This document shows positions 12,601 to 22,329 of a stretch of DNA of 64,000 nucleotides, in pieces. The stretch covers positions 165,003-229,002 of the forward strand of contig VWZF01005491.1 in assembly GCA_013396755.1 (NCBI GenBank), read 5' to 3'. The position numbers and the translations under genes are program-made. The notes beneath the pieces are model-generated. The model saw only the letters and a program-made list of their open reading frames with translations. It had not been told where the DNA came from and ran no database searches. The stretch is from Sclerurus mexicanus. Lineage: Eukaryota > Chordata > Aves > Passeriformes > Furnariidae. Position 1 is the stretch's first letter. Each line of letters starts with the position of its first letter.

Positions 12601-15600
12601 GGTGGTGGGGGGAGAGAGTTTTGTGGGGGGTTGGGATTCCAGGGGTATGGCCGACGGCTCCCAGTGAGCCCGCAGTGGCTGGCACAGGATGGAGACCCCG
12701 GGTTAATTAAATTATTGAGGTGCTCATCTCCCTCAGTGCCTCCTCTCCTTCCTTGCCTTGGGCATGGTCTCCTGCTACCCTGCATGGTGCCAGGTGCTCC
12801 CATCAGCCCTGTGCTCCTATCAGCACTCATGCCTGGGGTCTTACAAGGTCATAAAGGTTGATCCTTCTGATGGCTTTACATCCCTGGGCTTTTTGAGGCC
12901 ATTGCACAGAGTCCCAGAGCAACTGTGTTCTTGTGTGTGGCTTAGCTTGCAGATGGTTGTGATTTTGGGGAGACATAAGGATGTTGAAAGGTGTCTCCAT
13001 GGTGGTGGGTGGGACTTTACAGCCACACACAAAGCAGAAATTGCACTTTCCAATGACCCAGGAACACCAAGAAGGATTAAATGTGGTTAGGGAAAGCCAA
13101 ACTCGGAGGGCAGTGGTTGTGACACAGACAGAGCTCCTGGTTTTGTGGTGGAAAACCTTTTCCCACTAGCACTTGTGGCCACAGGAGGGACAATATGAGA
13201 TACTGGGGGAGGGAATAAGCTGGCTTTCCGGGCTCCTGCCCACTGCCTGCTCCATTCCCCCATCTTTCCAGTGTTCCCGTGCCTCTGCGCAGCCCCGGTG
13301 AGCACGGCCCTCCCATCTCTCCCTTTTCCCAACTATTACTTCTACCTGGACGAGGCCTCCATGATGATTTGTCACCTACACCTCCTTTTCTTTGCACAAC
13401 ATTAAACCGATTAAAATGACATCAAGGCGATGGCGCCAAGGGAGCTGCTGAGGAGCAAACTCCAACCCAATCCACCTGGTTATTAAAAATTTATCCCTCC
13501 TTTGGCTGCTGTTTTTGAGTGCTTCCCCGACTTTGAAGGGACTGGGAACGAGGAATGGGCGGCTTGGGAAACCAGGCTGTGGCAGCAGATCCTGGTGGAT
13601 GGCGGTTGCTGTCTAGGATTTCAGCTGAGTGTCAGTCACCAGAGCTGCCAGGATGGCACTGAGGGCTCCTGCTCGGGGACAGACTCAGTTTGATAAGAGT
13701 CTCACCTGGTTTTGAGCTCCCCTTGCTTCAGGAATGTGTCCACAGCAGCTTCCTGCATGCTCTAAAGCTTGAGCAGCCTCACCTGAGGCACTACACAGGT
13801 TATGTGTGAGTGTGGTTTTGCTTGTGCCAAAGCCCCTTCCACAGGGACCGATCCCTCACTTCCCACTCTGGCAGGAGAGGTGTGTGGCACTCACTGAGGG
13901 ACACATATCCCTCTCCACCACTGGTTTGGCATTCCTCTGTGTTTGTGGAAACTTCTGAGGGTTTGATTTAGCCATATATATGGATATAATACATATTGAT
14001 ACATTTTCATCTGTGGCCAGCCTCAGGGGACATGGGCTTCTTTGGGGTGTCCACCACCTCATGCTGCAGCCCCAGCACGCCCCTGCTGGCCTTTTTACTG
14101 CCAGTATTTGGGACCAGGGTTTCTCCTTTTCCTGTGGACAATATCCAGTGGACATCAGACCAATGCTTTCCCACTGCTGTAACCTTGGTGGAATTGTCAG
14201 CAGCTCAACATAGAGATGGCCCATTAGCATATTTCAGAGCCTGTTCTGTTCTGAGAGTGATGTCTTGGAGAGATCCCTACATTGCGAGAAGGTCAGTGTC
14301 AGGACACACTGATTTTCATAGCATTGGTGCTGTCAGTGCTGGCGCTAAATCTGCATTCCTGAACAGAAGAGCTTGGGAAAATAGGTTTGGTTTAGTGACA
14401 GGGAGACCTTCCTCTGCTGAGGCTGGACCTGAGCAGGACTTATTTAGGAGCAAGTGTCCAAAAGTGGATAAAAGGACCAGAATGCAGGGACAGGCCCAGC
14501 TCTGGCAATAAATAAAGTGCAGGGAAGGTGGGGTTTACTGTCTTTGCCTTGACCAGTGCAGCCTGATCTTATTCTCCCTTGCAATTCTGTCTCTTTCTGA
14601 TTTCTGCATCTCTTGGCAAGACTTCAGTGTGGTACAGGATGGCTCCATCCACATCCCATCCGAGATGTTAGGAACAGGTCTGATGCCTGAGCAATGGGCT
14701 CTGAAGTCCCTGTTAGTGACTGGATCATGTTAGTGCAGATGTTTTTAAGGAGCAGGTCGATCCCAACAGAAGCTGGCCACAGGGAATCTGTGGGAAGATT
14801 AATAGATTTGGATGGATTTATGGCTTTCCTGTGACTTGGTGACTCAGCATTACAGTGCTGCAGCTTTGTTTCCTGGAGGAGATGTCTGCAGCAGGATGGG
14901 ATAATGCTGACAGACTCGCTCTGTGGGGTGTCCTGTGCCCCACAGGTGGCATCTCAGATGGCTGATGGGAGGAGGGACACACACCTCCCTCTGCCTGGCT
15001 CTGTCCCCACACACACACACCGGTGATGACCACACCTTGACCATGTTCCTGGCTGCTCCCTCTTTGCTCCCACATGCCTGGTGCCCGGCAGGATTTCCTC
15101 TGTTCCACTCAGACAGTGCCACGCTCTGACTGCTGCAGGGAAGAGAGGGATAATCCAGCTGATAAATGCCCCAGGGGTGCAACCAGCTGTGAGCAGCCCT
15201 GAAGCCACCTGTTTCCTCCAGGATCCCAAGCCCCATGCAGGGATTACCAGCAAAAGGCTATCAGGAATATCCCAGCAAACTGAATTTATGAGATAAATGT
15301 TATCTGAGTGACCAGCCTAGTACATACATGTTAAGGATGAGAGGAATCATCTCAACCCCCAGCTCTGCCAGGCAGGGTTGGGATGCTAGAGGGGTGCAGT
15401 GACCTGGGGGCACAGGGGATGGTGATGGTGGCTTTGGGCAGGGTAGTGAGAGCAGCTTTGCCCTCTCATGTAGTCGGAGCTCCCCTCCCTTTGGCAGCTC
15501 CCACACCAGAGGTTTGAGGTTGGGACCATCACAACTCCGTGAAGCCTGTGGTTTCCCTGTGCCAGAGAGATATTTTGGGAAGGGGGTTGATGGGAGCAGG

Positions 15601-18600
15601 CACCTGGCCGTGTCCTCTAAAACACCCTCTGACCTATCCCGGCCCATGTGCTGTTGCCTCCCACCCAGCCCATCACAGACACTGCCTGCGGATGTGGCTC
15701 GAGCACTTGGTTCAGGACATACCAGTACAAACCACTGACAAGAGCTGGGCTCCAGTCCTTCACACTGACCTTAACGAGCGGTCACCTTCTGAAACAGGAC
15801 TGTGTCTCTCTCCTGACAGAGCCAAGTATTTTTATACCTCACTTCCTCAGACCTTGTCTCTTTGCATTACTGCCAGGAAAAGATACGGCAGAAAGATCAG
15901 AGCAGCCAGAGGAAGGAGTGGGCAGGTCAATCCCAATTTGCAGCTTCACTTTCAGGCCTCTCAACTCAATTATCCAGCAAATTGGACTCCAAGGAAAACC
16001 AACACAAGCTACCATCAGGTATCGGAGCACGGCAAGGATGATCTTTGTTCTGCAGTTGCACTTGAGAGCTCTCCAGCCTCGTGTCATTGATGTTGCAGCT
16101 GTTTGCAGAGGTTTTCAGCTGTCCTGGGGTTCTCCTTGCCCATCTGTTGGCAGGGCTTCCTGGCCATTCTGGGGGTCCCCAGCCTTGCCCAGCTGTTTGC
16201 AGGGGTTCCCAGTCCTGGCTCAGGACCCCCATTGCCATGGTGGTGTAGGGGTTTCTCCTCAGTGGGACTCAGTGTCCACAGCCAGAAATGGGAGCATGCA
16301 GGAGGACACAGTTCATCATCTCAGAGCTGGGTTAGGGAGCCCTCAGGTACCAAAACGTGAGGGTGAAAGTGTTTGAAGGATTTGAGGTGTTTTCTGCAGC
16401 TGCTGTTCGCTTTGTCCTGAGGGGGGTGAATCCCTATGGAAGTAGTCTCTGCTGCCTGTATGCTCTTTACTGCATCTCACATGAAAACAGCAGAAAAACC
16501 GATCAGAACTCAATTTGCTTCTTTGCAACATCTTGGAGTTTTGTTTGCAAATCCAGGGACAGTCTGAGGGCTTCCAAAGGGAAATCCTTGAAAAACAAGG
16601 TGGTTGCACGAAGCTCTGGAAGCAAGAGTGCTGAGACACCACCCAGACTTGGTCTGACTTTGTGGAAAAAACCCGAGCAAACCACCACTGAATGTGCAAA
16701 GCATGGGATGTAAAAAGCACTGGAATTTGGTTGCATGTGGAATTTAATGTCATGCCTGCTGCTCCAGCATTTTTCAGCAGTCTGGATCACCCTCCCGCCA
16801 GCTCCCTGCAGGTGCCAGCAGCAAGGGGCTGTGGTGGGACCCTCTCGCTGCTGTCACCACCGGGCCACCTACAGCCACACATTGTCACCAGTGTCACTAA
16901 CACAGAAAGGCTAGTGTGGCATTTCCAGCCCTGCTGAGACCCCTTGTAGGCAATCCCACAGCTCTTGAAGGACCCCATACCCAGCCCCAGGAGCTTGCAG
17001 GCTCCAGGCACTGCTCCCTGGGGATGTGTGCCGTGCAGGGAGTAGCTGTTTCCCAGAGTAGCTTTTCTTTTACAGCAACAGCCAGGAATGGTCAGCCACA
17101 AGCCTTCAGCACCCAAGGGTGCTCCTGTGTGGTGCAGAGGGGTAAACTGAGGCACAGGCTCTGCCCAAAGCTTGCGACCATGCAGGGGTGGACCAGAAGA
17201 TCCTCAGGGCTGGACACACTCCTTTAGCCATGCCAAAATCATGGTGCTGTACAGGGAAGCCAAAGTCTGTCCTAATCCAAAAGCAAAGAGAGATATGGGA
17301 GGAGGCTGGAGTAGGGAGCAGTGAGGCTCCCCAGGTACCTTTCCCTCACTACCCCAAAGTGGAGGGATTTGGTTTGGGCTTTCCAAAGCACAACCTTGTG
17401 GCTTCTCCTTTCCGCATCTGGTCTTATAAATGACCCTAGGCTGTGAAAGGAGAGGGGGAAAAAAGCATTGAAGCAAAAGGGATTGTGAACTTCCCTTTCT
17501 CCACCAAAAACAAACTCAACCTGGCTGAGCAGAGCCTCTCTGGCAGGGAAGGGGTGGTGTCAGGGGCTGGGCAGGTTTTTTCCTGACCCCCACTGGTGCC
17601 CTGGTAAGGCTGCATAGCACCAAAACATGGAGCCTGTGGAGAAATCCTGATGGTGGAATGTGTTGGGGAGCTGGTGCCCAGAGCAATGGCACTTTTTGGC
17701 ATGAGGGTGGGCAGATGCTCGCAGGGCTGCAGGGGGTTATCCATGCAAGTAGGGCAACCAGCACGTGTCCTCTGGGAAGTAGTTTGGCTTTGTGTGCTGG
17801 TAGTGTTACAGAGGAACTGCAGTGGGGTTTCAAGCCAGCATCAGGGTTCTGCAGAATCCATCAACCTCGGTTCTGTTAATTGCGGAGGAAGCCCAGGTTG
17901 TGTACTCATTGCTAGCCTGATGCTCTCACATCCCATCCAGCTCTGCTGGACCCAGTGCCTTGGATGTGTTTCCACACCCTGGACTGTCCTCTCTGAGCAG
18001 TGAGATTGTGTTTGGCAGCAGAACCACAGATAGACACTGGGTATGTGCCCTGTAATGCGTAACCACAGCCTGAGCACTGTGAGGAGCAGTCTGTGTTGGC
18101 AGCTGATGGGATTCAGGGGCGGGATCAGTGCCACGGGGCTGCTGCCAGCGCTTATCCCAGCGCTTACTGGTCTATCCCTTTCCTGTGCTTATGTCACTCT
18201 TATTACTGCTAGTAGTGTACAGATCCTTTCAGGAATTCAGGCTGCATGCCCTGCCCAGATTTGGCTCACAGTGCATCCATTCTGATGGTATCTTCATTGC
18301 CGTTCCCATTACTAGGAGACGTCCCTGTTTCGGCCACATTTTACATCATTAGCAGAGGGCAAAAGGAAACTACTTAAATGGGGAATAAGCACTGAATGGG
18401 GGTAATGCCCAATAAGGAGACCCTGGACATCCCCAGCTCCTGATCTGGGGATCCCTGCCAGGACGATGCAGCCCTTTGCAAAGATGCAGCCCATCCTGAC
18501 TACTCCCCAGTCTGGATCCTCCCCCAGGAGCAGAAGGTCACTCTCTGCACCTCATTTCTCTTTGCATTTTCAGGTTTCACCTCCTTTCCCTCTGTTTGGT

Positions 18601-19657
18601 CTGCTGCTCTTGTCCCTGTTGGATATCTGTAATCCAGACTTCTCAGCTGGTGGGGGAGCCTGTGACTCATGGAGGATGCCCACAGAGCCCATGACAGACC
18701 TTTCCTGCCATGTTCTCCCTGCACAGTGATGCTAAGAACACAAATCCTAATCCTTGTGTCTCCTCCCCACAGGTCAGCCATTCAAGCTGGACCCCAAGAT
18801 GGCTCACAAGAAACTGAAGATCTCCAATGATGGGCTACAGATGGAGAAGGATGAGAGCTCCTTGAAGAAGAGCCACACGCCAGAGAGGTTCAGCGGAACA
18901 GGCTGCTATGGCGCAGCTGGCAATGTCTTCATTGACAGCGGCTGCCACTACTGGGAGGTGGTGGTGGGATCCTCCACCTGGTAAGCACCACCTGTGGGAC
19001 GGGGTATGCTTTCCCAGTCCAGCCTCTGCCAGATGCTTTTCAGGCATATGAAGCTGTTGCTGTGCCACTTCCACAGACAGGTGGGCTCTGGAAGCACAGA
19101 GTGCTGCTTCCACAGACAGGCAGGCACTGAAACCATGGGCTGTTTCTTCCACAGGCAGATGGGCTCTGAAAGCACAGGGTGCTGCAGCCACCAGAGCCGG
19201 GCTTGGTCCTGTGCTGGGGGCTGGAGGGTGCTGAGTGAAGCTTCTCTCCTGCAGGTACGCCATCGGCGTGGCATACAAGTCAGCCCCCAAAAATGAGTGG
19301 ATCGGGAAGAACTCCTCTTCATGGGTTTTTTCCCGCTGCAACAACAACTTTGTGGTGCGGCACAACAACAAGGAGATGCTGGTGGAGGTGCACCCACAGA
19401 TGAAGCGCCTCGGCGTCCTCCTGGACTATGATAACAATGCGCTCTCCTTCTACGACCCGGCCAACTCCCTCCACCTCCACACCTTCGAAATCTCCTTCAT
19501 CCTGCCGGTGTGTCCCACCTTCACCATCTGGAACAAATCCCTGATGATCCTCTCAGGGCTGCCTGCCCCGGATTTCATTGATTACCCTGAGCAGCAGGAG
19601 TGTAACTGCCGGCCCCAGGAGTCCCCGTACGTGTCAGGAATGAAAGCCTGTCACTAG
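603..19657 (+). CDS. MID2: MID2 (midline-2 / TRIM1), C-terminal 465 codons, eight exons
   Basis: Joining 603-698, 4123-4230, 6964-7112, 7599-7726, 8757-8900, 12407-12568, 18773-18980 and 19255-19657 gives one open frame of 1398 bases (465 codons plus TAG). Every junction has GT/AG borders and matching phase. The product carries, in order, a coiled coil (fragment residues about 1-118), a COS box (about 118-160), a fibronectin type III domain (about 161-262) and a PRY-SPRY (B30.2) domain (about 263-440). It ends in a tail with the motif ECNCRPQESPYVSG. That tail, and residues such as MHEAKLMEECDEL, match MID2 rather than MID1, which lacks the tail. MID2 is a microtubule-associated RING E3 ubiquitin ligase that dimerises through the coiled coil, reaches microtubules through the COS box and binds alpha4/PP2A regulators. 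The RING and both B-boxes (about 220 residues) must lie upstream of the window. No frameshift or premature stop is seen. Confidence 0.97.
699..4122 (+). other. MID2: MID2 intron, about 3.4 kb
   Basis: The intron is bounded by GTGAGT and CCAG. Apart from the 21-bp minisatellite at 1354-1626, I see only unique sequence with no recognised exon or RNA gene. Confidence 0.85.
1354..1626. repeat. 21-bp minisatellite in MID2 intron
   Basis: About a dozen imperfect units follow the consensus GGATGCTGCAGCAGGATGTG, with alternative CAGTGGGATGC versions. The period is about 21 bases, divisible by three, so several frames stay open on both strands and give Cys/Met/Gly-rich or Ser/His/Ile-rich nonsense peptides. 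The array lies in the intron between MID2 exons 603-698 and 4123-4230. It is intronic satellite sequence, not a gene. Confidence 0.85.
4123..4230 (+). CDS. MID2: MID2 exon: central coiled coil (108 bp)
   Basis: The acceptor is CCAG at 4119-4122 and the donor GTGAGG at 4231. The exon is 108 bases, phase 0/0, and encodes 36 residues starting VNTAMHEAKLMEECDEL and ending VIAVKIKETK. It is rich in Glu, Lys and aliphatic residues in a heptad arrangement and continues the antiparallel-dimer coiled coil typical of TRIM proteins. The start VNTAMHEAK is MID2-specific; MID1 has a different sequence here. The intron before it (699-4122) is about 3.4 kb. Confidence 0.95.
4231..6963 (+). other. MID2: MID2 intron, about 2.7 kb
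   Basis: The intron is bounded by GTGAGG and ACAG. No coding exon, RNA gene or clear repeat was recognised. Open frames inside it show no family resemblance. Confidence 0.8.
6964..7112 (+). CDS. MID2: MID2 exon: end of coiled coil (149 bp)
   Basis: The acceptor is ACAG at 6960-6963 and the donor GTGGGC at 7113. The exon is 149 bases, phase 0 in and phase 2 out; the split Arg codon AG/G completes in the next exon. It encodes a segment from VMKLRKLAQQVANC to RFLQTARNVAER, the distal coiled coil. The cysteines in NCRQCLERS are conserved in the MID family. The reading frame stays open into the intron for some distance, but the splice site and the fit to the next exon place the end firmly. Confidence 0.95.
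7113..7598 (+). other. MID2: MID2 intron, 486 bp
   Basis: A short intron bounded by GTGGGC and CCAG. I see nothing recognisable in it. Confidence 0.85.
7599..7726 (+). CDS. MID2: MID2 exon: COS box (128 bp)
   Basis: The acceptor is CCAG at 7595-7598 and the donor GTGAGT at 7727. The exon is 128 bases, phase 2 in and phase 1 out. It encodes VAMATASSQVLIPDINF followed by the acidic/aromatic segment NFALDFSREKKLLEGLDYL. This is the COS (C-terminal subgroup one signature) box, which targets MID1, MID2, TRIM9 and related proteins to microtubules. The intron before it is only about 490 bases. There is no sign of loss or alteration of the hydrophobic COS residues. Confidence 0.95.
7727..8756 (+). 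other. MID2: MID2 intron, about 1.0 kb
   Basis: The intron is bounded by GTGAGT and ACAG. No alternative exon or repeat was recognised. Human MID2 is known to have a longer isoform with about 30 extra residues; I could not find a matching exon here. Confidence 0.8.
8757..8900 (+). CDS. MID2: MID2 exon: N-terminal half of fibronectin type III domain (144 bp)
   Basis: The acceptor is ACAG at 8753-8756 and the donor GTAAGT at 8901. The exon is 144 bases, phase 1/1, starting with the last two bases of an Ala codon. It encodes APNPPSVREELCTASHDTI through YELQYTIFTGQANFI. The pattern P-P, T-I-T-V-x-W and S-Y-E-L-Q-Y is that of the A to C strands of an FN3 domain. Symmetric phase 1/1 exons are usual for FN3 domains. 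A CR1 fragment begins about 50 bases past the donor. Confidence 0.95.
8901..12406 (+). other. MID2: MID2 intron, about 3.5 kb
   Basis: The intron is bounded by GTAAGT and GCAG. It holds the CR1 fragment at 8951-9114; the rest is unique sequence with no recognised exon. Confidence 0.85.
8951..9114 (+). mobile_element. CR1 LINE 3'-end fragment (+)
   Basis: Characteristic CR1 3' end: CAGGTTGCCCAGAGAGGCTG, then a CCCTGGAAGTGTTTGAGGCC-like segment, ACCTGGGTTAGTGGAAGATG, and the tail CCCAAACCATTCTGTGATTC. It is 5'-truncated, with no reading frame left. It sits about 50 bases downstream of the MID2 exon donor at 8901. Confidence 0.9.
12407..12568 (+). CDS. MID2: MID2 exon: C-terminal half of fibronectin type III domain (162 bp)
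   Basis: The acceptor is GCAG at 12403-12406 and the donor GTAGGT at 12569, a weaker donor than its neighbours. The exon is 162 bases, phase 1/1. It encodes SLYNSMDSWMIVPNIKQNH through YIFLVKAINQAGSRNSEPARLKTN. The segment Y-x-V-x-G-L-x-S-G-T-x-Y and V-x-A-x-N-x-A-G is the classic F-G strand region of FN3 domains. It is followed by the longest MID2 intron in the window, about 6.2 kb. Confidence 0.95.
12569..18772 (+). other. MID2: MID2 intron, about 6.2 kb
   Basis: The intron is bounded by GTAGGT and ACAG. It includes a short CA run at about 15008-15020 and otherwise unique sequence. Open frames of up to 242 codons occur but match no family I recognise, and they lack splice or start context. 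Confidence 0.8.
18773..18980 (+). CDS. MID2: MID2 exon: PRY and start of SPRY (208 bp)
   Basis: The acceptor is ACAG at 18769-18772 and the donor GTAAGC at 18981. The exon is 208 bases, phase 1 in and phase 2 out. It encodes SQPFKLDPKMAHKKLKI, the PRY signature of a strand followed by N/D-G-L, then KKSHTPERFSGTGCYGAAG and the SPRY motif HYWEVVVGSSTW. The HYWEV block is the hallmark of B30.2 domains. Residues KMAHKKLKISNDGLQ are the MID2 form. Confidence 0.96.
19068..19184 (+). repeat. 39-bp tandem triplication before the last MID2 exon
   Basis: Three units begin at 19068, 19107 and 19146, each opening with CTTCCACAGRCAG followed by a G/T/C-rich stretch such as GTGGGCTCTGGAAGCACAGA. The spacing is exactly 39 bases. 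Each unit starts with a CCACAG that resembles a splice acceptor. The array lies 70-190 bases upstream of the true acceptor at 19254. Confidence 0.85.
19255..19657 (+). CDS. MID2: MID2 last coding exon: SPRY and MID2-specific C-terminus
   Basis: The acceptor is GCAG at 19251-19254; the first G completes a Trp codon, giving W-Y-A. The exon contains 134 codons ending in TAG at 19655-19657. It encodes the rest of the B30.2 domain: YAIGVAYKSAPKNEWIGKN, LGVLLDYDNNALSFYD and PVCPTFTIWNKSLMILSGLP. It then runs into the hydrophilic tail ECNCRPQESPYVSGMKACH. The LLDYD and PTFTIWN blocks are standard SPRY motifs. The extra tail of about 18 residues separates MID2 from MID1. The sequence continues into the 3' UTR, whose end is not resolved. 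Confidence 0.96.
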
Positions 19658-20694
19658 GCTGCCCAGGCCTGCCTGTGCCCCGTGGTGGCACTGGCTGTGC
19701 CAGTGAGTGCCAGTGGTCGGAGCTGCCTGCTGGGAGCCTGCTGGCAGCTGTGTCAGAGACCCGCCATGACACCCCAGCAATCAAGCGCCATCCACAACCA
19801 GCTCCATCTTATTTTAAGGGAAAAGTGGAAGAACCTTCAGCCAGAGCTGGAAATAGACTGCTGGTGGTGAGCTCCAGTGTGCATGAGAGCAGCTGGAGCA
19901 GCTCCTTGGCGGTGGCTCACATCCCTCCCCAAGTGGATTGTCACCTGGGTGGTTCTGTCTTCCTTTGGGGTCTGAAAAGGCCAGGGTGGGTTTTGGGGTG
20001 ACCTGAGGTGCCATGGTGGTCAGGGGACAGCTGATGTGTCCCATGAGACACAGGTTAGGACAGGAGGGATAGATTCTGGAGCCTGCTGGCAGCTGATGTG
20101 GAGAACCAGAGCCACCGAGCAGCACTTTCCAGGGATATCTTCCTGTGTGGCTGAGGCTCAGTAGCTTCTCTTCTGGGGTGGATAATGCATGGAGCCTGTG
20201 GGCTTGGTGAGCACTGGCAGTAGTTGTGTGATGGATGGTGGTTACATGGTGGGTGGGTGGTGGTTGTTGCCATAAAGGGATGGATGGTCTCTGACAGTGG
20301 GGGCAGCACTGAGGATGGTCCCACTGCCCATCCATGCTGTAACTGGCATGTTCCTTCAAAGCATTTTCTGGGCTTGCAGTCCCACAGTGGAGAGCCACAG
20401 ACACCCACTCCACCATATCACCTCCTTTGAAAGCTCCCCAGTAGCCAGGGAGGCCTGTATCCTTGAGGAGCTTCAGCCCCTGGCACGAAGGTTTGGCAGC
20501 TGTTTCTTCCCAGCACAAGGTCCGGACAGTGGTGCCCTGCTCCATATAGATCTCCATTCGTGTCCTGTCTGGTGTCCCAGCAGGAAAAAACTCATCTTCC
20601 TGCTCTGAATCTACAGTAAAGTACTGCCTGAAGATTATGTTTTATGACCCAAATCTCAATTTATGCCCCCAAATCTTGGCCCCTGGTTTGTTCT

Positions 20695-20767
20695 CCACCA
20701 TAGCAGGGGATTGGACTGGGTGAATTTTAAAGGTCCCTTCCAGCCCAAACTATTCCATGATCCTGTG
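20695..20767 (+). mobile_element. CR1 LINE 3'-end fragment (+)
   Basis: The short CR1 terminal segment runs from GCAGGGGATTGGACTGGGTG to CCTTCCAGCCCAAACTATTC and CATGATCCTGTG. It is strongly 5'-truncated and lies about 1 kb past the MID2 stop codon. Confidence 0.85.
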
Positions 20768-21189
20768 TCAGTGTGAGCACAGAGGCCTCCTGTTTACTCT
20801 GTGGCTTTCAAATGACTGAGTCCATCCCAGGGGCTCCAAACTGGTTCCTGGAAGCTCTTCGGCTGCCACCAGTGCACCCAGTAAGCACAAACATCAATCC
20901 CCTGGCCAAGCTCCAGTTTCCAGATTTACTTAAGAGTCCAGGAGGAGCTGGGCCAGCACAAAGTCCCTGTGTCACCATGGGGGTCCATGGCACATTTTGG
21001 GGCCAGTGGCCAGTGAGTTGCCAGGACAAGGCCAGAGGGGCAAGAAGGTCAGCCATTGTGGTGGCCCAAGGTGGCTGGTGCTTGAGCTTTGCTCTGTGGC
21101 ATTTGAAACCCCTTTTCCTCCTCTGGATCTGGTGCCTGGGTGGGATTGGGGACCCCTGAGCTTGGGATGAGCTGTCAACTCCCTTGAGG

Positions 21190-21335
21190 GCAGAGAGACC
21201 TTGAGAAATCAGAGAAATGGGCAATCACCAACCATATAAAGTTTAACAAGGGCAAGTGCTGGATTCTGCACCTGGAGCAGGGCAACCCTGGTTGTGTGTA
21301 TAAACTGGGGAATGAGAGGCTGGAGAGCAGCATGG
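21190..21335 (+). mobile_element. CR1 LINE internal fragment, end of ORF2 (+)
   Basis: GAGAAATGGGCAATCACC, AAGTTTAACAAGGGCAAGTG, CTGCACCTGGAGCAGGGCAA and GGCTGGAGAGCAGC follow the order of the 3' part of the CR1 reverse-transcriptase frame. The piece is diverged, carries no intact frame, and lacks the CR1 3' tail. Confidence 0.75.
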
Positions 21336-22260
21336 CATACCTCTGTGTCTCCAGGCTGTGGTTTTTGGGAAAGGGAGGTAGGTGGCACCTCAGGGAAGGA
21401 TCTGCTGCCTGCTCTGCTGATCCAAGAGGGGTTTCCCTGTGATCCAGGCTGCCTTCCCATGGTGCCTGGCAAGACCAGTGCAGGGGATGCAGGTCCATTT
21501 GCTTCTCCCAGCTCCAGGGCAGAGGTGGGCATGCAGCAGGGACACATCTGCTGTCCCCACAGCCTGGCACATGCCCCTTGTCCATTTTGGGAGGTCGTCA
21601 CCCTTTTCAGTTGGATGTTTTTCATGGGAAGGTCTCATGGAAGCCCCTTCCCCGTGTTCTGGTCCCATCTGGGACTGCTCATTCTGTGTCACTCTTAGAT
21701 GGATGCCAAGCACTGCAGATGGATGGTGGCATTGGCAGTCTGGGTGTTGAACTCCCCACCAGCACCAGCACCACTGGGATGGGCTCATGGAGAACTCAGC
21801 ACATCTTCAACTCAGAGACCATGAGCCCTTAACATGACATTTGCACCTCATGAAATTGCACTAATTACAGGGGCCCCCTGCCCCCCGGCATGTGTCTCAT
21901 ACCCAGCCAGGCGGGAGAGCGATGGGGAGAGCTGGGGGAGCCCTGCACCCTGAGCAGGCAGATCCGGGGCTGGAAGCCTTTCCCAGTCACCCACATTGTC
22001 CTCTCCTGGTGCTGGAAGCAGAGCCCATCCAAGTGTCACCAGGAGTTGGGGAGCAGCAGCCCCATCCCTGGGCCCTGCTCAGGACATGATTCAGGGGCAG
22101 GACATGGGGATGATCTGCGGTGCTGCTGCCTTCTCTGCTGCTGGTGGCACAGTTGTACAGATTTGGGATGTGTGAACTCTCAGCTCCCCTCAGCCTCCCC
22201 TTCCACATGTAACATTCCTGCTTCAGTTTTAATTAGGGAGAGGGTTGTTCTTTCTGTTGG

Positions 22261-22329
22261 TTTTTTTTTTCCAACTTCTTTGTTAATGTGTATATATATA
22301 TATATAAAAATATAATATAATATATATAC
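22261..22329. repeat. Poly-T and TA-rich microsatellite
   Basis: A T run at 22261-22270 is followed by a (TA)n and TATAATA-rich tract at 22290-22329. Simple repeat in the MID2 3' flank. Confidence 0.9.

Noticed and set aside
15648..16376. 242-codon plus-strand frame in the 6.2-kb MID2 intron
   Set aside because: No family resemblance and no acceptor or donor that would join it to MID2 in phase with neighbours; Ser/Pro/Leu-rich as expected for chance frames.
18835..19371. 178-codon minus-strand frame across two MID2 exons
   Set aside because: Antisense shadow of the PRY-SPRY exons and the 39-bp repeat.
19814..20557. 247-codon minus-strand frame after the MID2 stop
   Set aside because: His/Pro/Ser-rich translation without domains; lies in the probable MID2 3' UTR.
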